From assembly GCF_002056795.1 (NCBI RefSeq), contig NZ_CP020104.1, forward strand, positions 2,429,001 to 2,493,000: a stretch of 64,000 nucleotides of DNA. The letters are read 5' to 3'. This document shows positions 51,158-58,923 of this stretch, one piece after another. This stretch comes from Spirosoma aerolatum. GTDB taxonomy: Bacteria; Bacteroidota; Bacteroidia; Cytophagales; Spirosomataceae. The notes beneath the pieces are model-generated. The model saw only the letters and a list, made by a program, of their open reading frames with translations. It did not search any database and had not been told where the DNA came from. Position 1 is the first letter of the stretch, and each line of letters starts with the position of its first letter. A program made the translations under genes and the position numbers.

Positions 51158-54154
51158 TTAAAACCCAACTCTGATTCCAAACGTGATGGCTTTCGACGTT
51201 GGGTAGCTGTAGTGATCGATACCCTGACCGATGGAGTTCGCACTTCCCTGCGAGTTTACTTCGGGGTCCCACCAGGAGTATTTCGTGAGGGTCAACAGAT
51301 TCTGACCGCTGGCGTAGATTTGCGCCGATCGCATCCAGTTCACTTTCAGCGCCTGCAACGGCAGATTGTACGCTAACTGAATGGTTCTCAGGCGGAGATA
51401 AGAGCCGTCTTCCACAAATCGGTTCGAATAGTTATAGCTATTAGCGCGGGAAATAACCGGATACTTGGCGTTGGTGTTCGTGGGTGTCCAGTGATTCAGG
51501 TATACTTCACGGGGCATATTCAGGCCAAACCCGTAGTCGAGTGTGTTGTTGATCGAGCTGACGTTGACCAGGTTATTACCCTGCGTGCCCTGTATGAAAG
51601 CCGTAAGCGTAAACCCTTTGAACGACATGACCGAGTTCAGACCATAAATGAAATCGGGGTTTGGGTTGCCGATAATGGTTTTATCGAGTTGGTTTATCGC
51701 GTTATCGCCGTTTAGATCTTTGTATTTCACCCGACCCTGATCGGTATAGCCGTCTTCCACATAGCCGTAGAATACGCTCATAGGCTGCCCTTCGCGGAGG
51801 AGGTTTGCAGCGTCGCTGATCAGCGTAACCCCTACGCTACCCCCCAGAATATCCTGACCACCATTGAGCTTCACTACCTTCGATCGGTTGAAAGCAATAT
51901 TGCCGCTCAGGTCCCACTTGAATGCTTTGTCGATGGCCCTGGCCGACAGCGAGATTTCCAGCCCCTTGTTCTGAATCTGGCCTACGTTGCGGATGGTGCT
52001 GGTGAAACCAAAGCCACTGGGCAACTGCACCGTATTGAGCAGATCGCGGGTGTTCTTGATATAATAATCGAGCGTTAGCTGGAAGCGGTTATTGAGGAAT
52101 CCGGCATCAACGCCAAAATCTAGCTGCTCCGTCGTTTCCCATTTCAGGTTGCCGGGTAGCTGGGTTCCCGGTGCGAATGTATTGTAGAGGGCATCATCGA
52201 AGACGGTTTTTCCGGCCGAGAGGTTATTCTGCGTAGCATAGGCATCAATCGCCTGACTACCCGTTAAGCCCCAGCTTGCCCGCGCCTTCAAATCGGTCAT
52301 GAACGTTACGTTTTTCATGAAATCTTCTTCCGACACCCGCCAGGCCAGTGCACCCGATGGGAAATAGCCCCATTTGTTGCCTTCACTATATTTTGACGAA
52401 CCATCTGCCCGGATGCTGGCCGTGAGCAGGTACTTGTTGTTAAAGCTATAATTGATGCGACCCAGATACGACAATAGGGTGCTATACGAATAGCTTGTAC
52501 CGGGGATACCGGGGGTAGCCGCCGAGCCCAGACTAGCCGTTTCGGTAATGTCGCTCAGAAAGCCAACCCCCGATGCACTCAGGGTTTTATTCATGAAATT
52601 CTGATACGTAAAGCCTGCTACTGCCGAGATACTGTGTTTCTGGGCAATCGTTTTAATGTAGCTAATGGTATTTTCACTTAGCAGACTCATCCCCCGTGTA
52701 GAGGATACACTGGCGCTACCCTGCGAATTGATAAATTTGGTGGTAGTGTATGTATCGGTGCGGTCGTCACTGTTTTCAATACCCCCCGAAATCTTGATGG
52801 CTAAGCCTTCGAACGGTTTGAAGGTCAGAGCTGCATTGGCTAGTATGCGATTGGCGTCTACATTGTCGGAAAATTGCTCCAGATAATTTAGTGGATTGAT
52901 TAATACATTGGAAATGAATGGATAGGCCGTTGCCAGAACCCGGTATGAGCCATCGCTATTGTACGGGGTTAGTGTTGGAGGGGCCGAAATAGCCGCTGAT
53001 ATCAGCGTACCCCCCCGGTTTCCACCGCCTGAATTCTGGCGACCTGTCAGGATTTTGGTCAACGTAGCGCCATAGGTCAGGTTAAACTTTCGGCTCACAT
53101 CTGTCGATATATTAGCCCGTAGTGAGTAGCGTTTGTAATTACTGCCCTTGATAATACCATCCTGATTGAAGATACTTCCCCCGACCGAAAACCGCGTTTT
53201 TTCGGTGCCCCCACTAACGGTCAGGTTGTGGGTTTGCATGGGTGCTTTCTGGAAAACCAGATTCTGCCAGTCGTAGCCATTTCCAAAGCTGTTGATCTGA
53301 TCCTGCGTAAAATAGGCGGCTACTTTGTCGTTGGCTGCCTGCTCGTTGTAGAAGGTTGCATATTCTTTGGCATTCATCAGGTCAAGCTTTTTACGAAGTG
53401 ACTGAATGCTATAGCTTCCTTCGTAATCGACAGTCATTTTACCGGCTTTGCCCTGTTTCGTTGTAATAATGACTACGCCATTGGCACCCCGTGAACCATA
53501 TATAGCTGTTGCCGACGCATCTTTCAGGATTTCAATACTCTCAATATCCGAGTTGTTCACAATAGTTGGATTGCTACCCGACGTAGGGAAACCGTCTACC
53601 ACATACAGAGGCTCATTACTTCCCTGAATAGAATTGGTTCCCCGAATTCGCACACTAATCGCAGCGCCTGGAGCCCCGGTATTTTGCGTCACCTGTACAC
53701 CCGGTGCCCGGCCCGATAAGGCCTGCAACACGTTTGTTGCCGGGAAGGCGTCGATCTCCTTTCCTTTTACCTGAGCTAATGAGCCCGTCAAATCTGATTT
53801 ACGGATTGTACCATAACCCACTACGACCACTTCGTCCAGTTGTCGATTATCCGTAGTCAGTTCAACATTGATAGTCGACTGATTGCCGATCAATACCTCC
53901 TTTGACAGGTAACCTACCGATGAAAAGACGAGGATTCCGTCGGTTTGGCTCCCGACCGAAATCCGGTAAGTCCCATTGGCATCGGTGGTCGTTCCGGTAG
54001 TGGTTCCTTTCAATGATACGGTGGTACCGGGTAGAACGGCATTATCGCCTGCTCCAGTTACCTTCCCTGTTATAACCGACTGGGCCCACCCGACCGAGCA
54101 GCCAAGCAGAGTGGTTAAGCAGACACTAATCCATCTGCATATACATTGTTTCAT
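51158..54154 (-). CDS. SusC/RagA-family TonB-dependent outer membrane transporter
   Basis: 998 residues with a signal peptide (VCLTTLLGCSVGWAQ). Residues about 27-100 form the carboxypeptidase-D-regulatory-like domain (ITGKVTGAGDNAVLPGTTVS). The TonB box region and plug follow (LDEVVVVGYGTIRKSDLTGS, GAPGAAISVRIRGTNSIQG, ESIEILKDASATAIYGSRGANG). The rest is a 22-strand barrel with C-terminal Phe (FGIRVGF). No STN signalling domain is present, so control is probably by the adjacent IclR regulator rather than a FecI/FecR pair. It imports oligosaccharides together with the SusD at 49632. Confidence 0.95.
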   Translation of the reverse strand: MKQCICRWISVCLTTLLGCSVGWAQSVITGKVTGAGDNAVLPGTTVSLKGTTTGTTTDANGTYRISVGSQTDGILVFSSVGYLSKEVLIGNQSTINVELTTDNRQLDEVVVVGYGTIRKSDLTGSLAQVKGKEIDAFPATNVLQALSGRAPGVQVTQNTGAPGAAISVRIRGTNSIQGSNEPLYVVDGFPTSGSNPTIVNNSDIESIEILKDASATAIYGSRGANGVVIITTKQGKAGKMTVDYEGSYSIQSLRKKLDLMNAKEYATFYNEQAANDKVAAYFTQDQINSFGNGYDWQNLVFQKAPMQTHNLTVSGGTEKTRFSVGGSIFNQDGIIKGSNYKRYSLRANISTDVSRKFNLTYGATLTKILTGRQNSGGGNRGGTLISAAISAPPTLTPYNSDGSYRVLATAYPFISNVLINPLNYLEQFSDNVDANRILANAALTFKPFEGLAIKISGGIENSDDRTDTYTTTKFINSQGSASVSSTRGMSLLSENTISYIKTIAQKHSISAVAGFTYQNFMNKTLSASGVGFLSDITETASLGSAATPGIPGTSYSYSTLLSYLGRINYSFNNKYLLTASIRADGSSKYSEGNKWGYFPSGALAWRVSEEDFMKNVTFMTDLKARASWGLTGSQAIDAYATQNNLSAGKTVFDDALYNTFAPGTQLPGNLKWETTEQLDFGVDAGFLNNRFQLTLDYYIKNTRDLLNTVQLPSGFGFTSTIRNVGQIQNKGLEISLSARAIDKAFKWDLSGNIAFNRSKVVKLNGGQDILGGSVGVTLISDAANLLREGQPMSVFYGYVEDGYTDQGRVKYKDLNGDNAINQLDKTIIGNPNPDFIYGLNSVMSFKGFTLTAFIQGTQGNNLVNVSSINNTLDYGFGLNMPREVYLNHWTPTNTNAKYPVISRANSYNYSNRFVEDGSYLRLRTIQLAYNLPLQALKVNWMRSAQIYASGQNLLTLTKYSWWDPEVNSQGSANSIGQGIDHYSYPTSKAITFGIRVGF

Positions 54155-54210
54155 TAGGAGTAAGGTTTAAGGTTAATTTTTATATTATAAAAATTAATTT
54201 TATTTTATTA

Positions 54211-54243
54211 CAATAGTAAGGGTGTTTATGGATTAACTCCAAA
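54211..54243 (-). promoter_or_regulatory. Candidate Bacteroidota promoter of the SusC operon
   Basis: On the minus strand TTTG (54243-54240) is followed after 21 bases by TACTATTG (54218-54211). This fits the -33 TTTG / -7 TAnnTTTG consensus with one mismatch in the -7 box. It would leave a 5' leader of about 50 bases before the SusC ATG at 54154. Confidence 0.45.
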
Positions 54244-54305
54244 TTCTTTCTTGATTTTTCATAAAAAATCTGGTTCAATTGAGAAGGAGCCTATTGGCTA
54301 GGTAT

Positions 54306-54326
54306 AAAAAAAAGGCCGAAGCCTTT
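54306..54326 (-). terminator. Intrinsic terminator of the IclR-type regulator gene
   Basis: On the minus strand AAAGGC-TTCG-GCCTTT forms a stem with a stable UUCG tetraloop, followed by an uninterrupted T run, 24 bases after the regulator stop. It isolates the regulator from the SusC operon on the same strand. Confidence 0.85.
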
Positions 54327-54349
54327 CCGTTAATTATAACTATGTGTCT

Positions 54350-55087
54350 CTATTTCAGTCTATTATTAATGTCATCAGCGCATTTTCGAAGGGAAAGCAC
54401 CAGCTTACGTTTGTCCATGGTCATGTAACGATACTCAGGCAGGTAAACGCTCAGACTCGATACCACAAGTTCATTTTTATAAATTGGCACAGCAAGTCCT
54501 ATAACATGCCGATTAGGAATGGTTTGCAGGGCTAGCTTCTCCTGACTTATCAACGATAAGGCTTCATGCAACTGAGCTTCGGACTGAATTTCGGGCCATG
54601 AATCACCTACAGGAAGACCATATTTGACCACAAAGCGCAGGATTTTTTCTTTGGGGAGCATAGCCAGCAGGAGCCGCCCTGAAGCTGAATCATATACCGG
54701 TTTCAGATCGGCTGTACGGACCTGTAAGTCCTGCTCGGCTAACGTCCTGTGTATGACAACACGCTGATTATCTTTGAGTACAGCTAGTAAGCAGTTCTCG
54801 TTAATCGATTGAGTTAGGACCTCCATAGGTTCGCGGGCTGCTTCGAGCAAGTCTTTCTGGTAGGCTTCATTCCCCGTCAATGTATACGATTTTGCACCCA
54901 ATAGATAGCCTTTCTTTGTACCAATTTGCTCAACGTAACCACGGGCTACGAGGGTTTTTAAAATGTTGGCGCAGGTACCATGATTCAGACTGAGCCCATC
55001 GGCCAATTCGCCCAGGGATTTAGGTTGTTCAGGCTCATTGGCAATTAATTCCAGCAGGTCCAGCGCCCGATTGATAACTTGAATCAT
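54350..55087 (-). CDS. IclR-family transcriptional regulator
   Basis: 245 residues. The N-terminal winged helix has the IclR signature (VINRALDLLELIANEPEQ, SLGELADGLSLNHGTCANIL, RGYVEQIGTKKGYLLG). The C-terminal effector domain is typical (YDSASGRLLLAMLP, AVPIYKNELVVSSLSVYLP). Family members bind small acids such as hexuronate or keto-deoxy-gluconate derivatives and usually repress catabolic operons. It lies directly upstream of SusC with a terminator between, so it probably controls the minus-strand hemicellulose/sugar-acid genes and perhaps the divergent xylanase gene. Confidence 0.9.
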   Translation of the reverse strand: MIQVINRALDLLELIANEPEQPKSLGELADGLSLNHGTCANILKTLVARGYVEQIGTKKGYLLGAKSYTLTGNEAYQKDLLEAAREPMEVLTQSINENCLLAVLKDNQRVVIHRTLAEQDLQVRTADLKPVYDSASGRLLLAMLPKEKILRFVVKYGLPVGDSWPEIQSEAQLHEALSLISQEKLALQTIPNRHVIGLAVPIYKNELVVSSLSVYLPEYRYMTMDKRKLVLSLRKCADDINNRLK

Positions 55088-55107
55088 TGATCTATAATTT
55101 TATAATG

Positions 55108-55115
55108 CAAAATTA
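55108..55115 (-). promoter_or_regulatory. Candidate -7 box of the IclR gene
   Basis: The minus-strand sequence TAATTTTG matches the Bacteroidota -7 consensus TAnnTTTG exactly, about 20 bases before the ATG at 55087. A good TTTG -33 element at the right distance is lacking (the nearest TTTG is 13 bases away), so this is tentative. Confidence 0.35.
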
Positions 55116-55173
55116 TTGTAACAATTGACAAAGTAAAGTTTTTCTTATGTTGGATTGACAGAACTGCATAGAG

Positions 55174-55278
55174 TTGAAAGAATTAATAATAGGCGAGGCC
55201 AAAGCAATGATCGATGAGGCTGGTGATTATGAGTTTTATGCAGGCTGGGCACAGCCATTGAGTGTAGATTTGTTGTAA
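55174..55278 (+). other. Short open frame, possible gene fragment
   Basis: From a TTG at 55174 this frame encodes 34 residues (LKELIIGEAKAM then IDEAGDYEFYAGWAQPLS) and then a stop. An ATG at 55207 gives 23 residues. The amino-acid composition looks like real protein sequence, unlike the AT-rich surroundings. It may be the C-terminal remnant of a lost gene or a small peptide. No family recognised. Confidence 0.25.
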
Positions 55279-55690
55279 TGGAAAGACTTATTTACCTAAC
55301 ACAGGCTGAACAACGTTAAGGGAATGTTAAACAACATCAGTTTTTTATTGAAATTATTTGGGTGTTATAATTATATTGCTGTAAAATTGTATTATTAATC
55401 AAAGTAAGCAGATTCGTCATTTTAAAGCCAGGCCGTAGTTAACCAATAAGAAGCTCCATACATGAGTAGTTACAGCAGTTGGCTATGTTTTAATAGCTAA
55501 TTTTTTTACCTGAAAAAGTGTCAAAAAGACACTTCTGTTAAGCTGAACGTATTCATTAGCGAATGCTATAGGTTATTGAGTAGAGGTCTGAAAAAAGTAA
55601 ACTAAGGCGCCCCGATCGGGCGATAAGAGAAAACAAGTAAGTCCGAAGGAAAAAAGAGTAGTGTATTAACACCAGAGCTAATTCAAAACT

Positions 55691-56785
55691 ATGTTATCGA
55701 TCAAAGAATCAATCTTTTATAGTGTTATTCTGGTTGGTATTTGCCTGATTAGTTTACAGTTCAAGCCGATGAATCCGGCTGAGGATCGGACTTTGAAAGA
55801 GGCTTATAAAAATTATTTTCCAGTGGGTGTCGCTGTGGCCCCACGAAACCTTAAAGGCCCCGAAGCTGACTTAATTACACAGCAATTCAGCAGCATTACC
55901 CCTGAAAACGCGATGAAAATGGGGCCTATTCACCCCCAGGAGAATCGGTACTTCTGGGACGATGCTGACGCCATTGTTGACTTTGCCAGCCAGAAAGGTA
56001 TCCGGGTGAGGGGCCATACACTCTGCTGGCATAATCAAACGCCCAGATGGTTCTTTACCGATTCGGCAGGAAAGCAAGTGACGAAAGATGTGCTTTTGGC
56101 GCGTATGAAACGGCATATTACGGATGTCGTGAGCCGCTACAAAGGCAAAATTTACGCCTGGGATGTCGTCAATGAAGCGGTTCCTGATACCGGCACCGGG
56201 ATTTATCGCCGGTCTAACTTTTACACGATAGTAGGGGAGGAGTATATTGAAAAAGCGTTTCTGTACGCTCATGAAGCCGATCCGAAAGCAGTGCTGTTTT
56301 ATAATGATTACAACACCGAAAATCCATCCAAACGGGACCGGATCTACCAGCTCGTCAAGAAGTTGAAAGACAAGCACATTCCGATTCATGGGGTTGGTTT
56401 ACAGGGCCACTGGTCCATTTATGAGCCATCCGCTCAGGAACTGGAAACCTCTATCAACCGGTTCGCGAGCCTTGGCCTGGCCGTGCAAATCACTGAACTT
56501 GACCTTTCCGTTTACCCGAAAGAGCATGAGCGACGGCCGCGAAAGGAGACCGATAAGTCGGAGTTTACTCAGGAAATGGCTGATAAGCAGGCGGATCAAT
56601 ACAAGATGCTGTTCGACGTATTCCGGAAGTATAAAGGGAAAGTAACGGGCGTTACATTCTGGAACGTCTCGGATAAATCAACCTGGCTGGACAATTTTCC
56701 CGTTGCCGGCCGTAAGGACTATCCACTATTGTTTGATCAGAATTACCAGCCCAAGAAAGCCTTCTGGGGCGTGGTTAACTTCTAA
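55691..56785 (+). CDS. GH10 endo-1,4-beta-xylanase (catalytic domain only)
   Basis: 364 residues. An N-terminal hydrophobic segment (FYSVILVGICLISLQF) acts as signal peptide or membrane anchor; no clear cleavage or lipobox is seen. The rest is a compact GH10 barrel: SITPENAMKMGPIHP, RGHTLCWHNQTP, acid/base Glu in WDVVNEAVPD, nucleophile Glu in VQITELDLSVYP, and TFWNVSDKSTWLDNFP. It lacks the accessory domains of the two GH10 paralogues on the other strand and belongs to a different GH10 branch. It is 44 bp upstream of the ECF sigma gene, so xylan products released by it could induce the following SusCD system. Confidence 0.93.
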   Translation: MLSIKESIFYSVILVGICLISLQFKPMNPAEDRTLKEAYKNYFPVGVAVAPRNLKGPEADLITQQFSSITPENAMKMGPIHPQENRYFWDDADAIVDFASQKGIRVRGHTLCWHNQTPRWFFTDSAGKQVTKDVLLARMKRHITDVVSRYKGKIYAWDVVNEAVPDTGTGIYRRSNFYTIVGEEYIEKAFLYAHEADPKAVLFYNDYNTENPSKRDRIYQLVKKLKDKHIPIHGVGLQGHWSIYEPSAQELETSINRFASLGLAVQITELDLSVYPKEHERRPRKETDKSEFTQEMADKQADQYKMLFDVFRKYKGKVTGVTFWNVSDKSTWLDNFPVAGRKDYPLLFDQNYQPKKAFWGVVNF

Positions 56786-56829
56786 CAACAACGTTTCATC
56801 AACAAACAACGCATAGCTTTGACAATTTT

Positions 56830-57420
56830 ATGACTCTTCAGGACCAGGCGTTATGGCAGTTATATCGTGATGGCGATAAGCAGGCATTGGGCCAGCTGGC
56901 CGAGCGTTATTATCGTGCGCTGAAACACTATGGGCTAAAATTTATGGTCGATGAATTGGTCGTAGAAGATTGTATTCAGGACCTATTTTTGCAGCTCTGG
57001 CAAAACCGACTCCAGATCAATGCGACGGAATCCGTCAAACATTATCTGTTCAAAGCCTTACGCCATCATGTGCTTCAATACCTGCGGTCGCAAAAGCGGA
57101 CCTTCGTTGACGAATTGGACTGGGATAGTTCTGTGGCGGAAGAGACGGATTCTGAAACGTTATTGATTCAGCGGGAGTCATTAACCAGTTTAACGAACAC
57201 GATACAAGAACTGCTTGCTTCGCTGCCAGCCCGTGAACGAGAGGCTCTCTACCTGCGGTACTACGAGAATCTGTCTATACCCGAAATTGCCGAGGTCATG
57301 AATGTTAACCGTCAATCCGTATCCAATTTTATACAGAAAGCCATTCATAAACTTCGAAGCAGGTGGCTTTCACCAGTCTTCCTGGCCTTCTGTGTTTTGG
57401 TAAACAGACTCTTTTTCTAG
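56830..57420 (+). CDS. ECF sigma factor, FecI-like (Bacteroidota PUL type)
   Basis: 196 residues. Region 2 is clear (VEDCIQDLFLQLWQNR, VKHYLFKALRHHVLQYLRS). Region 4 is clear too (LPAREREALYLRYYENLS, IPEIAEVMNVNRQSVSNFIQ). The order sigma, FecR, STN-SusC, SusD is the classical trans-envelope signalling arrangement: ligand binding to SusC is passed to FecR, which frees the sigma factor to transcribe susCD. The hydrophobic C-terminal tail (FLAFCVLVNRLFF) is unusual for a soluble factor. A 235-bp spacer with a palindromic repeat separates it from FecR. Confidence 0.93.
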   Translation: MTLQDQALWQLYRDGDKQALGQLAERYYRALKHYGLKFMVDELVVEDCIQDLFLQLWQNRLQINATESVKHYLFKALRHHVLQYLRSQKRTFVDELDWDSSVAEETDSETLLIQRESLTSLTNTIQELLASLPAREREALYLRYYENLSIPEIAEVMNVNRQSVSNFIQKAIHKLRSRWLSPVFLAFCVLVNRLFF

Positions 57421-57473
57421 CCTACTACAAGCGAACTGTCTTGATTTTTTGCTGTACCAGTCTTTTCTATTAG

Positions 57474-57533
57474 GTTCTGTCATCCCGAAGATCCCCGCTC
57501 CGGCGGCCCGGTCGTTCTTCGGGATGACAGAAC
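57474..57533. repeat. Palindromic repeat, family D (HPEER-type)
   Basis: GTTCTGTCATCCCGAAGA (57474-57491) and TCTTCGGGATGACAGAAC (57516-57533) form a perfect 18-bp stem around a GC-rich 24-base loop. Its translation (HPEERPGRRSGDLRDDRT) is a pattern often mis-called as protein in many genomes, which marks a REP-like dispersed repeat. It lies between the sigma and FecR genes. Confidence 0.85.
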
Positions 57534-57655
57534 AGCATCAACGGTAAATGGTCTGCTAAACAACAATTTGTATTTTTTTTAAAAAAATTTGCTTTAAGTA
57601 GGGTATCGTAGGGGAGCTTCTTCATACTATCAATAAAAATAGTAGAAAAGTACCA

Positions 57656-58729
57656 ATGGACCACCTGCCCGACAATCTGTCAACCGTTGAGGATTTCTTA
57701 GACAACGACGCGTTTCGGGCGTGGGTGCTGGAAAGGCAGCCGGATGATCGGGTACGCTGGCAGACCTGGCTTGCACAGCATCCTGAAAAAAGAGAGCTAT
57801 ATGAACAGGCGGTGATCACCTTGTTAACATTACAGGGTAAGACCATCGAACTCTCAGACCAGCAGGTACAGGCCAAAACGGCAGAGATTATAGACCAAAT
57901 GCCCAATACGTTTACCGTTACCAGACCACTACCTGGCTGGCACTGGGGACGCTGGGCCAGTGCTGCCGCCGTAATCGGACTACTTATCTGGTTTCAATTG
58001 GGCCGCTCTTCAGTCAATCCGCTGACCAAAACCAGCGAGCCGGCCAAACAGCCCATAGCTGATAAGGAGTGGAAGATTGTAAAGAATGTCACAGGCCAAT
58101 CGTTGGTCGTACTCCTGCCCGACAATTCATCGGTACTTCTATCAACGGGTAGTGAGCTGCGTTTTCGTAAGCAGACCAGTTATGCTCTCCGTGAGGTCTA
58201 CCTTCAGGGCGAAGGGTTCTTTGAAGTGGCCAAAAATCCAGCGAAGCCATTCATTGTGTATACGACCAACCTGACTACCAAAGTTTTGGGTACCAGTTTT
58301 CAGGTACATTCCTTTGATAAAGAGACAACGGCCTATGTGAAAGTAAAAACAGGGAAGGTGACAGTCACCCCGACGAACTCACCCGATAAGCCTATTTTTC
58401 TGACTGTGAATCAGGAGCTTAAACTCGGTTCAGCCACAAAGCAACTGATCAAACACGATCATTTTGTGTCGGAAGAGGGGGCTACTACCATTGTTAGCCA
58501 GCAGTTTACGTACAACTACACACCCATTCCAGCCGTATTTGACCAGTTGGAGGCCAGCTACCATATGCCTATCCACTATGATCGGCAGTTGCTTCGCGAC
58601 TGCACCTTTACCGGGCAACTCAACGATGTACCTTTTCTTGAAAAAATCAGGCTGATCTGCCTGGCTACTGAGTCAACTTACGAGGTTGTTGACAATCAGA
58701 TACTTATCCACAGTAGCGGCTGTAGTTAA
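57656..58729 (+). CDS. FecR-family anti-sigma factor
   Basis: 357 residues. The cytoplasmic N-domain (EDFLDNDAFRAWVLERQPDD, WLAQHPEKRELYEQAV) binds the sigma factor. One transmembrane helix lies near residues 98-116 (WGRWASAAAVIGLLIWFQLG). The periplasmic FecR domain follows (LPDNSSVLLSTGSELRF, VYLQGEGFFEVAKNPAKPF, VLGTSFQVHSF). A C-terminal DUF4974-like part (FTYNYTPIPAVFDQLEASYH) ends the protein. The latter contacts the STN domain of the SusC at 58924. All parts are intact, so a working sensor relay is expected. Confidence 0.93.
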   Translation: MDHLPDNLSTVEDFLDNDAFRAWVLERQPDDRVRWQTWLAQHPEKRELYEQAVITLLTLQGKTIELSDQQVQAKTAEIIDQMPNTFTVTRPLPGWHWGRWASAAAVIGLLIWFQLGRSSVNPLTKTSEPAKQPIADKEWKIVKNVTGQSLVVLLPDNSSVLLSTGSELRFRKQTSYALREVYLQGEGFFEVAKNPAKPFIVYTTNLTTKVLGTSFQVHSFDKETTAYVKVKTGKVTVTPTNSPDKPIFLTVNQELKLGSATKQLIKHDHFVSEEGATTIVSQQFTYNYTPIPAVFDQLEASYHMPIHYDRQLLRDCTFTGQLNDVPFLEKIRLICLATESTYEVVDNQILIHSSGCS

Positions 58730-58794
58730 TTATATATCAACCCATAACCCATCGTATTGCTATGCATTAGTACGAATCGCTTTGTAAACAAAAA

Positions 58795-58821
58795 AGCGAT
58801 AGTGCTGCCAACACTATCGCT
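58795..58821 (-). terminator. Hairpin reading as a minus-strand terminator upstream of susC
   Basis: AGCGATAGTG and CACTATCGCT form a perfect 10-bp stem with a 7-base loop. On the minus strand the stem is followed by a T run, but not on the plus strand. No minus-strand gene ends here, so it either ends an antisense transcript from the susC 5' region or acts as a structure after fecR on the plus strand. Confidence 0.5.
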
Positions 58822-58923
58822 CGAACGCCCTAAATGTGTCTTGCCTACACATTCCCCTTTTACTTGCAGGGGTCAGCGCTTTATTGTCAGTTCTTCCCAG
58901 AAACCAACAACAATTACAAACCT

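Larger units (their letters stand above)
55088..55690. other. 603-bp intergenic region between IclR and xylanase genes
   Basis: The divergent region is AT-rich. It holds the candidate IclR promoter, one short open frame (55174-55278), a 7-bp hairpin AAGTGTC-aaaaa-GACACTT at 55516-55534, and the palindrome CCCGATCGGG at 55611-55620 within a GC-rich island. The last two lie within 180 bases of the xylanase ATG and are candidate operator or leader structures. No larger gene is seen. Confidence 0.6.

Noticed and set aside
57470..57664. Minus-strand 64-codon open frame ending in HPEERPGRRSGDLRDDRT
   Set aside because: This is the translation of a REP-like palindrome and not a real protein.
58834..58923. 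N-terminal extension of the STN-SusC from the ATG at 58834
   Set aside because: The added 30 residues are not signal-like and overlap the region just after a hairpin; the ATG at 58924 gives the normal N-terminus of this family.
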